Positions 1-5,326 of a stretch of 7,719 nt of DNA are shown piece after piece. Each line of letters opens with the position of its first letter. Positions within the stretch are counted from its first letter, which is position 1. Made by a program: the position numbers and the translations under genes. The stretch is from JAFDVN01 sp964472275 (GTDB lineage Bacteria > Acidobacteriota > Holophagae > Holophagales > Holophagaceae): positions 1-7,719 of the forward strand of contig CAYYJN010000076.1 in assembly GCA_964472275.1 (NCBI GenBank). The letters are read 5' to 3'. Below the pieces are notes generated by a model. That model was not told the DNA's origin. It saw nothing but the letters and a program-made list of their open reading frames with translations, and ran no database searches.

Positions 1-148
1 GCCCCTTCGGCGTGTTGTTCACCTTGCCCAGCGTGAACACCACCGCGCGCTCGTATTCGTTGATGACGCGGAAGGACGCGAGGAAGTAGAGCGCGAACGC
101 GACGAGGATCGGCCCGAAGCAGCCGAGGCTGGCGATGACGGCGTTCAT
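1..148 (-). CDS. Slipin/stomatin-like SPFH (band 7) membrane protein, N-terminal part only
   Basis: Reading leftwards from an ATG at 148, the first 49 codons are open and run off the window edge. Residues 1-27 form one hydrophobic segment (MNAVIASLGCFGPILVAFAL and onward). It is followed by FRVINEYERAVVFTLGKV, which matches the start of the SPFH/band 7 domain in slipins, where an N-terminal membrane anchor precedes an 'EYER-VVF-LG' motif. Slipins form membrane-associated oligomers and are often paired with an NfeD-type protein; that partner would lie outside the window. The start is supported by GGGAGG at 155-160, six bases before the ATG. A possible -10 (AAGACT, reverse of 167-172) lies just upstream, at the edge of the inverted repeat. 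The family call is good for so short a piece; the exact subfamily is not determinable. Confidence 0.8.
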   Translation of the reverse strand, partial: MNAVIASLGCFGPILVAFALYFLASFRVINEYERAVVFTLGKVNNTPKG

Positions 149-173
149 GGGAAGCCTCCCAAAAAGAGTCTTG

Positions 174-249
174 TCCGCAGATTACGCCGATTACGCCGAT
201 TCAAAAGCCCGCTTGGCATTCAATCTGCGTTATCTGCGAAATCTGCGGA
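174..249. repeat. Imperfect inverted repeat with 9-nt periodic arms (CTGCG/CGCAG family)
   Basis: The left arm (174-201) and right arm (222-249) are each 28 nt and pair at 24 of 28 positions around a 20-nt loop. Each arm is itself three 9-nt units: TCCGCAGAT, TACGCCGAT, TACGCCGAT on the left and AATCTGCGT, TATCTGCGA, AATCTGCGG on the right. The right arm lies 3 nt beyond the stop codon of the hydrolase gene (minus strand, stop at 253-255), so a transcript of that gene would end in this hairpin. There is no T-run, so it is not a typical intrinsic terminator. The arrangement looks like a dispersed intergenic element of the REP/palindromic kind rather than anything gene-specific. It also gives a short spurious open frame that reads ADYADYAD. 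Confidence 0.85.
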
Positions 250-252
250 TGA

Positions 253-882
253 CTATCCTGATCCCCGCACGAAGGGATTGCCCGCCTTCTCTTCGCCGAT
301 GGTCGTCGCGGGGCCGTGGCCGGGGATGACGAGGGCGCCTTCACTCAAGCCGTAGAGCTGGCCTTGGATGCTCGCTTCGAGCTGCTCGTAGTCGCCGCCC
401 CAAAGGTCCGTGCGGCCGACGCCGCGGCGGAAGAGCGTGTCGCCCGCCAGCACCACCTGACCATGTTCGAATTCGCCGTGGAAGCAGCAGGAGCCGGGCG
501 TGTGGCCGGGCGTGTGCAGGGTCGCCAGCGCGCCGAAACGGTCGCCGGCGTTCAAACCCGCCATGTCCGGCGCGGGAATCTTCGGCATGCCGAAACGACT
601 GGTCTGGTCATCCAGGTTCTCGATGAGGAAGGCGTCGCCTTCGTGGAGGTGGGCCGGGCATTGCCACAACTCCTGCAATTCCTTCGTCGCGCCCACATGG
701 TCGAAGTGGGCGTGGGTATGAAGCAGAGCCTCCACCTTGAAGCCGAGAACCTCCACGCGGCGGCGGATTTTCGCGCCATCGCCGCCGGGGTCCACCACGA
801 AGCCCCGCGAGGTTTCGGGATTCCACAGCAGGGAACAATTGCACCCCAGCGGGCCGACGGGGAAGGCTTCCAGCTTCAGCAT
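253..882 (-). CDS. Metallo-beta-lactamase-fold hydrolase, glyoxalase II-like
   Basis: A 209-residue protein with the complete zinc-binding signature of the MBL superfamily. HTHAHFDH (H57, H59, D61, H62) is the HxHxDH motif; HTPGHTPGS supplies the next histidine; LAGDTLFRRGVGRTD supplies the bridging aspartate; and VIPGHGP near the C-terminus supplies the last histidine. The length and the opening FPVGPLGCNCSLL are typical of small single-domain glyoxalase II-like (YcbL-type) cytoplasmic hydrolases of thioesters. The true substrate cannot be told from sequence. The frame stays open upstream to 1080, but that part is only the shadow of the divergent gene. The ATG at 882 is chosen because family homology begins there. 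No usable Shine-Dalgarno lies before it: GGGCGG abuts the ATG, and GACAAT lies six bases away, which suggests a leaderless mRNA. It ends against the periodic inverted repeat. Confidence 0.9.
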   Translation of the reverse strand: MLKLEAFPVGPLGCNCSLLWNPETSRGFVVDPGGDGAKIRRRVEVLGFKVEALLHTHAHFDHVGATKELQELWQCPAHLHEGDAFLIENLDDQTSRFGMPKIPAPDMAGLNAGDRFGALATLHTPGHTPGSCCFHGEFEHGQVVLAGDTLFRRGVGRTDLWGGDYEQLEASIQGQLYGLSEGALVIPGHGPATTIGEEKAGNPFVRGSG

Positions 883-888
883 CCGCCC

Positions 889-894
889 ATTGTC
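889..894 (-). promoter_or_regulatory. Putative -10 box (GACAAT) of the MBL hydrolase, leaderless type
   Basis: On the minus strand GACAAT is followed by exactly six bases (GGGCGG) and then the ATG at 882. With usual -10 to start-site spacing, transcription would begin at or beside the start codon. No consensus -35 is seen at 16-18 nt upstream; that position would fall on the start codon of the divergent gene at 916. The same 13-mer GACAATGGGCGGA recurs upstream of the methyltransferase gene (6512-6524). Inference from spacing and recurrence only. Confidence 0.45.
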
Positions 895-903
895 GCAGCG
901 TCC

Positions 904-909
904 TAGACT
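904..909 (+). promoter_or_regulatory. Putative -10 box (TAGACT) of the DUF1648 membrane protein gene, leaderless type
   Basis: TAGACT is followed by GGAGGC and then the ATG at 916. GGAGG ends only one base before the ATG, too close to act as a ribosome site, while the six-base gap from TAGACT to the ATG is what a leaderless start needs. The first three bases of TAGACT are also an in-frame stop (TAG), so translation cannot start further upstream. The same TAGACTGGAGGC string precedes lipA. A -35 element is not evident. Confidence 0.5.
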
Positions 910-915
910 GGAGGC

Positions 916-1563
916 ATGGACACCGTTCGCCCCCGCCTCTTCTCCGCTTGGGACCTGTTGCCCCTCGCCGCGCTCGCCGGGGCGTGGTTCTGGCTCCAAC
1001 ACTGGCTGCCGCTGCTGCCGGAGCGCATTCCCTCGCACTGGAACGCCGCCGGGCAGGTGAACGGCTGGATGGACAAGCACAGCTTCTTCGCAATCGCGGC
1101 GTGGCCGAGCCTGGGGCTATGGGCGCTGCTCTTCTGCTTCGCGCTGCTCCTGCGCGGAAGCGCCAAGCCCAGCCGGGACCTTGGCCTCGCCGCGCTGCGT
1201 TCCTTGAGGGCCTTTCTGCCCACGGGCTTCCTCGTGCTCATGGGTTTCTGCGCGCCCCTCGCGGGGCGCTACGGCGGCAAGATCATCGGGTGGGGCGCGG
1301 GATTCTTCGTCCTCTCCCTGATCCTCGGCCTCATCCCCGTGTTCCGCCTTTCGCGGCTCGCGCCGCCCATCGAAGGCGCGCGCGAATCCGACTATCGCTG
1401 GGGCGGCCTGCTCTATTGGAACGCCTCTGACCCGCGCCTCCTCGTGCCCAAGCGCCTGGGAATCGGCCTGACCTTCAATTTCGGGCGGCCCGTGGCCTGG
1501 GTCCTGATGGCGCTGCTGCTTTCGCCGGTCGCCGTCGCGCTCGTGGTGCTCGCGCTCCGCTGA
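916..1563 (+). CDS. DUF1648 / DUF5808 multi-pass membrane protein
   Basis: A 215-residue inner-membrane protein. Hydrophobic segments lie at about residues 14-34, 58-79, 100-116, 126-146 and 192-213. Between the first two sits LPERIPSHWNAAGQVNGW (34-51), the hallmark of DUF1648, a domain also found in SdpI-type immunity/signal proteins. A C-terminal soluble loop (about 160-192) with WGGLLYWNASDPRLLVPKR, then GIGLTFNFGRP, matches the DUF5808 pattern. DUF1648+DUF5808 proteins are widespread and uncharacterised, so no reaction can be assigned. The start is fixed by the in-frame TAG at 904. It is transcribed divergently from the MBL hydrolase, only 33 nt away, and is followed after 16 nt by uvrC, so the two may share a transcript. 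Domain recognition is good; function is unknown. Confidence 0.85.
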   Translation: MDTVRPRLFSAWDLLPLAALAGAWFWLQHWLPLLPERIPSHWNAAGQVNGWMDKHSFFAIAAWPSLGLWALLFCFALLLRGSAKPSRDLGLAALRSLRAFLPTGFLVLMGFCAPLAGRYGGKIIGWGAGFFVLSLILGLIPVFRLSRLAPPIEGARESDYRWGGLLYWNASDPRLLVPKRLGIGLTFNFGRPVAWVLMALLLSPVAVALVVLALR

Positions 1564-1567
1564 GCCC

Positions 1568-1573
1568 CATACT
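1568..1573 (+). promoter_or_regulatory. Possible -10 box (CATACT) directly before the uvrC GTG
   Basis: CATACT lies in the 16-nt gap after the stop of the DUF1648 gene, six bases (GATTTC) before the GTG start of uvrC. There is no purine-rich ribosome site in that gap, so either uvrC starts leaderless from this box or it is read poorly from the upstream gene. It matches TATAAT at four of six positions. The same spacing occurs at 904-916 and, on the other strand, 894-880. Low certainty for this single site. Confidence 0.35.
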
Positions 1574-1579
1574 GATTTC

Positions 1580-3388
1580 GTGGCCGCGATCCGCAACAAC
1601 CTCGAGAAGAGCCCCTTTCTCAAGCGCAAGCTGGGCGACCTGCCCGCGCGGCCCGGCGTCTACCTCTACCGGGACAAGGACGGCGCGCTGCTCTATGTGG
1701 GCAAGGCGAAGGTGCTGCGCAACCGCGTGCGCTCCTACTTCCAGAGCAAGCAATTGGACGCCAAGACGCGGCGGCTCGTGGCGCGGATCTGGGATCTCGA
1801 ACTCATCGTCTGCGAGACGGAGCTGGAAGCCCTCGTCCTGGAAAACAACCTCATCAAGGAGCACTTCCCGCCCTTCAACATCCTGCTGCGGGACGACAAG
1901 ACCTACCCCTTCGTGAAGCTCACCCGAGAGCCCTTCCCCAAGGTGTTCGTCACCCGCAAGGTGCTCAAAGACAAAGCGCATTACTTCGGCCCCTTCTTCC
2001 CCGCGAGCACGGCCTACAAGGCCGCGGAGCTGGTGGAGCGCTTCTTTCAAGTGAGGGACTGCGACATCGAGATTGATGGCAAACGCGGCCGCGCCTGCAT
2101 GAAGTACCAGCTCCACCGCTGCACGGCCCCTTGCATCGGCGCCGTGTCCCAGGAGGCCTACGGCGAGCAGGCGAAGGAGGCCAAGCTCTTCCTCGAAGGC
2201 AAGCGCGACGAGCTGAAGGCGCGGCTCGAAGCCGCCATGTGGCAGGCCGCCCAGGTGGAGGCCTTCGAGCAGGCGGCCCATCACCGCGACACGCTGGACC
2301 AGGTGGACGCGTGGTTCACGCGGCAGAAGGCCGCCGTCGCGGATCAGGAGGACATGGACATCTTCGGCGGCGCGGTGCTGGATGGGCGCGCCTGCGTCCA
2401 TCGCGTGCTCATGCGCGAAGGCCGCATGGTGGATCGCCGGGAATACCTGCTGGACGATTGCGAGGCGCTGGACGCCGAAGCCCTGAGCCAGGTACTCCAG
2501 CGCGTCTACGCCGATGAAGCCCCGCCGGGCCGCCTGCTGATGGAAATGGAGCCCGCCGAACCGGACCTGCTGAGGGAATGGCTGGGGCAGGCGCGGAGCG
2601 GCAAGGTGCACTTCGTCATCCCGCAAAAGGGCCAGAAGCTCGATCTGCTCGCCATGGCCCAGGAGAACGCGCGCCTCGCGCTGGAGCGGAAATTCGAACC
2701 GGCGAAACTGAACGAGGCCGTGCTCAGCGGGCTTCAGGCCTTCCTGGGCCTGGCGCGGCTGCCGCGCCACATCGAATGCTTCGACATCAGCCACGGCCAG
2801 GGCCGCGAGGTGGTCGCGAGCTGCGTCGTGTTCAAAGACGGCTTCCCGGACAAGGGCAGCTACCGCCGCTTCAAGATGTCCAACGAGCAGAACGACGACT
2901 TCGCCAACATGCGCGAGGCCGTCTTCCGCCGCTACAAGCGCTTGAAGAACGAAGGCAAGGACTTCCCCGACCTCGTGCTCATTGATGGCGGCATTGGCCA
3001 GCTCCACGCGGCGGAATCTGCGCTCGCCGAATTGGATCTCATGGACCTGGAGCGCGCCTCGCTCGCGAAGAAGGAAGAGCTGGTGATCCGCCCCGGCGCG
3101 CCGGAACCGCTTCGCATCCCCAAGAGCAGCCCGGTGCTTCAGCTCTTGCAGCGGGTGCGCGACGAGGCCCACCGCTTCGCCATCACCTACCACCGCAAGC
3201 TGCGCGAGAAGCGCACGCTCCAGACCCAGCTCACCCAGATCCCCGGCATCGGCGCGGCCACGGCGAAGAAACTGCTCGCGGCCTTCGGCAGCGTGGAGGC
3301 CGTGCGGAACGCGGAGGAAGCCGCGCTGGAAGCGGCCGTCGGCAAAGCCGCGTCGGCGAAAGTCCTGGCCTGGCGGAACTCGATCTAA
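1580..3388 (+). CDS. uvrC: UvrABC excinuclease subunit C
   Basis: Full-length UvrC (602 residues), the nuclease that cuts on both sides of a lesion after UvrA/UvrB loading. Domains in order: GIY-YIG nuclease at about 20-100 (GVYLY 26-30, LYVGKAKVLRNR 38-49, and ETELEALVLENNLIKEH 78-94 with the metal-binding glutamate region); a cysteine region with C160, C172, C180 and C184, whose 12/8/4 spacing equals the E. coli UvrC cysteines implicated in an iron-sulfur cluster; a UVR helical UvrB-binding motif at about 206-241; and an RNase H-like endonuclease domain with D402 (FDISH), D469 (LIDGG) and H531 (DEAHRF). The C-terminal helix-hairpin-helix DNA-binding repeat (IPGIGAATAKKLLAAFGS) occupies about 550-600. 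All catalytic residues are present, so the protein should be active. The start codon is GTG at 1580, with no Shine-Dalgarno and a -10-like CATACT six bases ahead. uvrA and uvrB are not in the window. A convergent CACAGAG inverted repeat begins 30 nt after the stop. Confidence 0.97.
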   Translation: MAAIRNNLEKSPFLKRKLGDLPARPGVYLYRDKDGALLYVGKAKVLRNRVRSYFQSKQLDAKTRRLVARIWDLELIVCETELEALVLENNLIKEHFPPFNILLRDDKTYPFVKLTREPFPKVFVTRKVLKDKAHYFGPFFPASTAYKAAELVERFFQVRDCDIEIDGKRGRACMKYQLHRCTAPCIGAVSQEAYGEQAKEAKLFLEGKRDELKARLEAAMWQAAQVEAFEQAAHHRDTLDQVDAWFTRQKAAVADQEDMDIFGGAVLDGRACVHRVLMREGRMVDRREYLLDDCEALDAEALSQVLQRVYADEAPPGRLLMEMEPAEPDLLREWLGQARSGKVHFVIPQKGQKLDLLAMAQENARLALERKFEPAKLNEAVLSGLQAFLGLARLPRHIECFDISHGQGREVVASCVVFKDGFPDKGSYRRFKMSNEQNDDFANMREAVFRRYKRLKNEGKDFPDLVLIDGGIGQLHAAESALAELDLMDLERASLAKKEELVIRPGAPEPLRIPKSSPVLQLLQRVRDEAHRFAITYHRKLREKRTLQTQLTQIPGIGAATAKKLLAAFGSVEAVRNAEEAALEAAVGKAASAKVLAWRNSI

Positions 3389-3418
3389 GGACTCGATGGT
3401 TCCTGGCGACCGATGCGA

Positions 3419-3515
3419 GACACAGAGATCACAGAGGGTCACAGAGGGCACAGAGAAAAACCCATTGAAGAGCAGTTCTCTGCGCCCTCTGTGCTTGCTC
3501 TGTGTCCTCTGTGTT
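3419..3515. repeat. Long imperfect inverted repeat of CACAGAG / CTCTGTG words
   Basis: The left arm (3419-3457) contains four CACAGAG words spaced 9-10 nt apart. The right arm (3476-3515) contains the matching complement: three exact CTCTGTG words plus one CTCTGCG variant. The arms pair along almost their whole length (17 of 18 for the inner part, 15 of 18 for the outer part, with a one-base bulge region between) around an 18-nt loop. The element fills most of the 149-nt gap between two convergent genes. It starts 30 nt after the uvrC stop and ends 22 nt before the stop of the Sel1-repeat gene, so either transcript would run into the same large hairpin. It could serve as a two-way 3'-end element, but there is no T-run. 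It is most simply a dispersed intergenic repeat. Open frames over it (reading HRGHREK or NTEDTEQ) are artefacts. Confidence 0.85.
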
Positions 3516-3537
3516 CCTCTTTGAGATCCAGCCGGAA

Positions 3538-3993
3538 CTACGGCTTGCCGCCCGCGGCGGCGAGTTCCTGCGCGGCCGTCTTGTCGCCGGCTTCGGCGGC
3601 TTTGCGGTACCAGGCTTGGCCTTGAGCCTTGTTGATCCGCACGCCGAGGCCGTAGGTGTAGCTCGCGCCCAGCATCCGCATGGCCTTGGCGTCGCCGAGC
3701 TTCGCCGCGTCCACATAGCCTTGGAGCGGAAGCGGAACCTTGTCCGCGATGGGTTCGGGAGTCGCGGAGGGCGCATCCGATCGCAGGAACCACCACGACG
3801 CCCCGCCGGCGATCAGCAGCGCCGCCACGACCATCCCGGCGATGGCCTTCCAGGGCCGCGTCGGGGATGGAGCGGCGGGCGTTTCGGGCCGAGGTTGATT
3901 GATGGGCAGGACGAGTGTGGATTCCGCGGGCAGCTCGGGCACGCCGGGGATGATCTTCGTGCGATCGAAGGGATCCACCTGCGGCTCGCTCAT
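3538..3993 (-). CDS. Single-pass membrane protein with C-terminal Sel1-like repeat
   Basis: A 151-residue protein in three parts. Residues 1-48 are a polar, proline-rich cytoplasmic tail (DPFDRTKIIPGVPELP). One transmembrane helix lies at 49-70 (AIAGMVVAALLIAGGASWWF). The outer domain contains a Sel1-like (SLR, TPR-related) repeat at about 93-142: GDAKAMRMLGASYTYGLGV, then WYRKAAEAGDKTAAQEL, the usual A-W-Y-R-K-A-A-G-D pattern. Only about one and a half repeats are present, far fewer than in typical Sel1 proteins, so it is probably a small protein-interaction module. The charge pattern (polar N-tail, RSD after the helix) leaves topology open. It is the last gene of the scpA operon; its ATG overlaps the upstream stop as ATGA, and GGGAGG lies at 3998-4003, four bases before the ATG, so translation is likely coupled. 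The specific role is unknown. Confidence 0.8.
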   Translation of the reverse strand: MSEPQVDPFDRTKIIPGVPELPAESTLVLPINQPRPETPAAPSPTRPWKAIAGMVVAALLIAGGASWWFLRSDAPSATPEPIADKVPLPLQGYVDAAKLGDAKAMRMLGASYTYGLGVRINKAQGQAWYRKAAEAGDKTAAQELAAAGGKP

Positions 3994-4472
3994 GCGTCCT
4001 CCCGCTCCAAGGCGAGCTTCCAGGCGTGGAGGCGCGGCACGAAGAGGAAGAACATCAGCGGCGTGAGCGCCATGAAGGTGCCGACGAAGCGCGCGGCGTT
4101 CTGGCCCACCATCATCCAGTAGAGGAGGCCCCACAGGCTGCTCGTCTCGAAGATGGCCGCGTAGATGAGGCTTTCGCGCATCACGACGCGGGGACGCTCT
4201 TCCACGGAGAGTTCGCGGAAGTCCTTCAGCACCTTGCCGCTGCGCCAGGTGACCCACGCGGCGGCGATGCAGACGAGCGCCGTGAAGGTGTAGCCGATTT
4301 GCTTGGCGGGGCCGATCATCGGCGCTGTCCCCGGCCGCACCGCGCCGGTGGCGACCATCACCATCAGGAACAGAGGCCAGGCCACGCAGATGATCAGCCC
4401 CAACAGCCGCGCGCGTTTGTACGCGGGCAGCAGGGCCAGGAGTTCCGGAGCGTCGTCGGGAAGCTGGGCCAT
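3990..4472 (-). CDS. Four-helix membrane protein of unknown function
   Basis: A 160-residue protein with four predicted membrane helices at about residues 23-44, 58-76, 101-123 and 128-147. The N-terminus is acidic (MAQLPDDAPELLALLP) and a charged loop (77-100, DFRELSVEERPRVVMRES) lies between helices 2 and 3. No catalytic or family motif is recognised, so it is best called a conserved-looking hypothetical membrane protein. Its ATG comes three bases after the scpA stop (TGAGCCATG) with no clear Shine-Dalgarno, which argues for translation by re-initiation after scpA. Its own stop overlaps the start of the Sel1-repeat gene by four bases. The tight spacing makes the three-gene operon convincing even though the functions do not obviously belong together. 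Confidence 0.8.
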   Translation of the reverse strand: MAQLPDDAPELLALLPAYKRARLLGLIICVAWPLFLMVMVATGAVRPGTAPMIGPAKQIGYTFTALVCIAAAWVTWRSGKVLKDFRELSVEERPRVVMRESLIYAAIFETSSLWGLLYWMMVGQNAARFVGTFMALTPLMFFLFVPRLHAWKLALEREDA

Positions 4473-4475
4473 GGC

Positions 4476-5288
4476 TCAGGCGGCTTTGACGCGGATCTCG
4501 CCGAAGGATTCGGTCTGCACGAGCGCGATGCGGCGAGTGCGCACCAGCTCCAGCAGGGCGAGGAAGGTGAGCACCATCTCCTCGCGGGTGCGGATGGCGG
4601 CGATGAGCTGGTCGAAGGGCTTCCAGAGCCCGTCCCGCAAGTCGCCGAGCACTTCCTCGATGCGCTGGTCCAGCGTCTTGGGCTGGGCGCGCACCTCGAC
4701 GGGCGGCGGCGGCAGCAGCTTCTTCAGCGCCTCGCGGTAGGCGCCGAGCAGATCGAAGAGGGTCGCCTTGATGGGCTCCTCCTCGACGATGGCGTGTTCC
4801 TGAATGTCGAGAGGCTTGGTGTAGACCACCTGGGCCGCGTCTTGCTCGCGGCTGCGAAGGGCTTCCGCGGCCTCCTTGACCTGCTGGTAGTCGAGCAGTT
4901 TCTGGACCAGCTCTTCGCGGGGATCCTCGATGCCCTCGTCCGCCGGGGGGCGGGGCAGCATGAGGCGCGATTTGATCTGGAGCAGGTGCGCCGCCATCGC
5001 CACGAATTCGGCCGCGATCTCCAGGTTCAGCTCCTCCATGAGGTGGAGGTAGTCCATGTACTGCCGCGTCACCTCGGCCATGGGCAGATCCATGATGCTG
5101 AGCTTCTGTTCGCGGATGAGGTGAAGCAGCAGATCCAGCGGGCCTTCAAAGGCCGTCAGATGCAGCGGCAGCCCGCGGAATTTCGTCTCGAAGCCCTTGG
5201 GGGCCTCGAAGGTCCGGGGCGCTTCCGGGACTTCGGACACGGCGGCCGTTTCGACCGGCTCAGGGATGGGTGGCATCTCGTCGGACAT
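4476..5288 (-). CDS. scpA: Segregation and condensation protein A (kleisin of the SMC complex)
   Basis: A 270-residue kleisin, the bridge between SMC heads and ScpB in bacterial condensin, acting on the nucleoid. The N-terminal SMC-neck-binding domain shows FEGPLDLLLHLIREQKL (47-63) and DLPMAEVTRQYMDYL (67-81), followed by the helix AAEFVAMAAHLLQIKSRL (92-109) and the LPRPPADE turn; all are typical ScpA. A charged, proline-containing linker occupies about 145-205. The C-terminal winged-helix that binds the SMC cap lies at about 205-268, with FLALLELVRTRRIALVQ and FGEIRVK. It is unusual in having about 46 extra acidic, proline-rich residues before the canonical start. An internal start would remove the FEGPLDLLL core, so the ATG at 5288 is kept. 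scpB, the usual next gene, is absent; a membrane protein gene follows after 3 nt. The upstream TAGAAT lies nine bases before the ATG. Confidence 0.95.
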   Translation of the reverse strand: MSDEMPPIPEPVETAAVSEVPEAPRTFEAPKGFETKFRGLPLHLTAFEGPLDLLLHLIREQKLSIMDLPMAEVTRQYMDYLHLMEELNLEIAAEFVAMAAHLLQIKSRLMLPRPPADEGIEDPREELVQKLLDYQQVKEAAEALRSREQDAAQVVYTKPLDIQEHAIVEEEPIKATLFDLLGAYREALKKLLPPPPVEVRAQPKTLDQRIEEVLGDLRDGLWKPFDQLIAAIRTREEMVLTFLALLELVRTRRIALVQTESFGEIRVKAA

Positions 5289-5297
5289 GGTCCCATC

Positions 5298-5303
5298 ATT
5301 CTA
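5298..5303 (-). promoter_or_regulatory. Putative -10 box (TAGAAT) of the scpA operon
   Basis: On the minus strand TAGAAT (five of six to TATAAT) is followed by GATGGGACC and the scpA ATG at 5288. The expected start site, about seven bases downstream, would leave a leader of only two or three bases. No Shine-Dalgarno fits: GGGA ends four to five bases ahead but would be mostly excluded from the transcript. The box lies in the 38-nt divergent gap shared with the secreted-protein gene. Confidence 0.5.
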
Positions 5304-5326
5304 GCCGACCTCCCCCAGGAGCCCCC

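Noticed and set aside
174..249. CRISPR-like array
   Set aside because: The repeat units are 9 nt with no spacers, and the two halves are inverted, not direct.
135..329. 64-codon plus-strand frame reading ADYADYAD
   Set aside because: Generated by the 9-nt periodic repeat; not a protein. Similar mock proteins are a common annotation error over such repeats.
883..1080. N-terminal extension of the MBL hydrolase by 66 codons
   Set aside because: The extra part is antisense to the DUF1648 gene and unlike the family. Homology starts exactly at the ATG at 882.
3378..3397. Direct repeat ACTCGAT flanking the uvrC stop
   Set aside because: Seven bases only, 13 nt apart; expected by chance and no inserted element is bounded by it.
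3413..3776. Short frames over the CACAGAG repeat (HRGHREK, NTEDTEQ)
   Set aside because: Translation of repeat words and antisense of the Sel1 gene; no ribosome site or family.
1475..3796. 773-codon open frame on the minus strand opposite uvrC
   Set aside because: It lies antisense to a complete, motif-verified uvrC and continues across a repeat. The composition (rich in H, R, E, L, A) is what the mirror of a GC-rich gene gives. No domain is recognisable.
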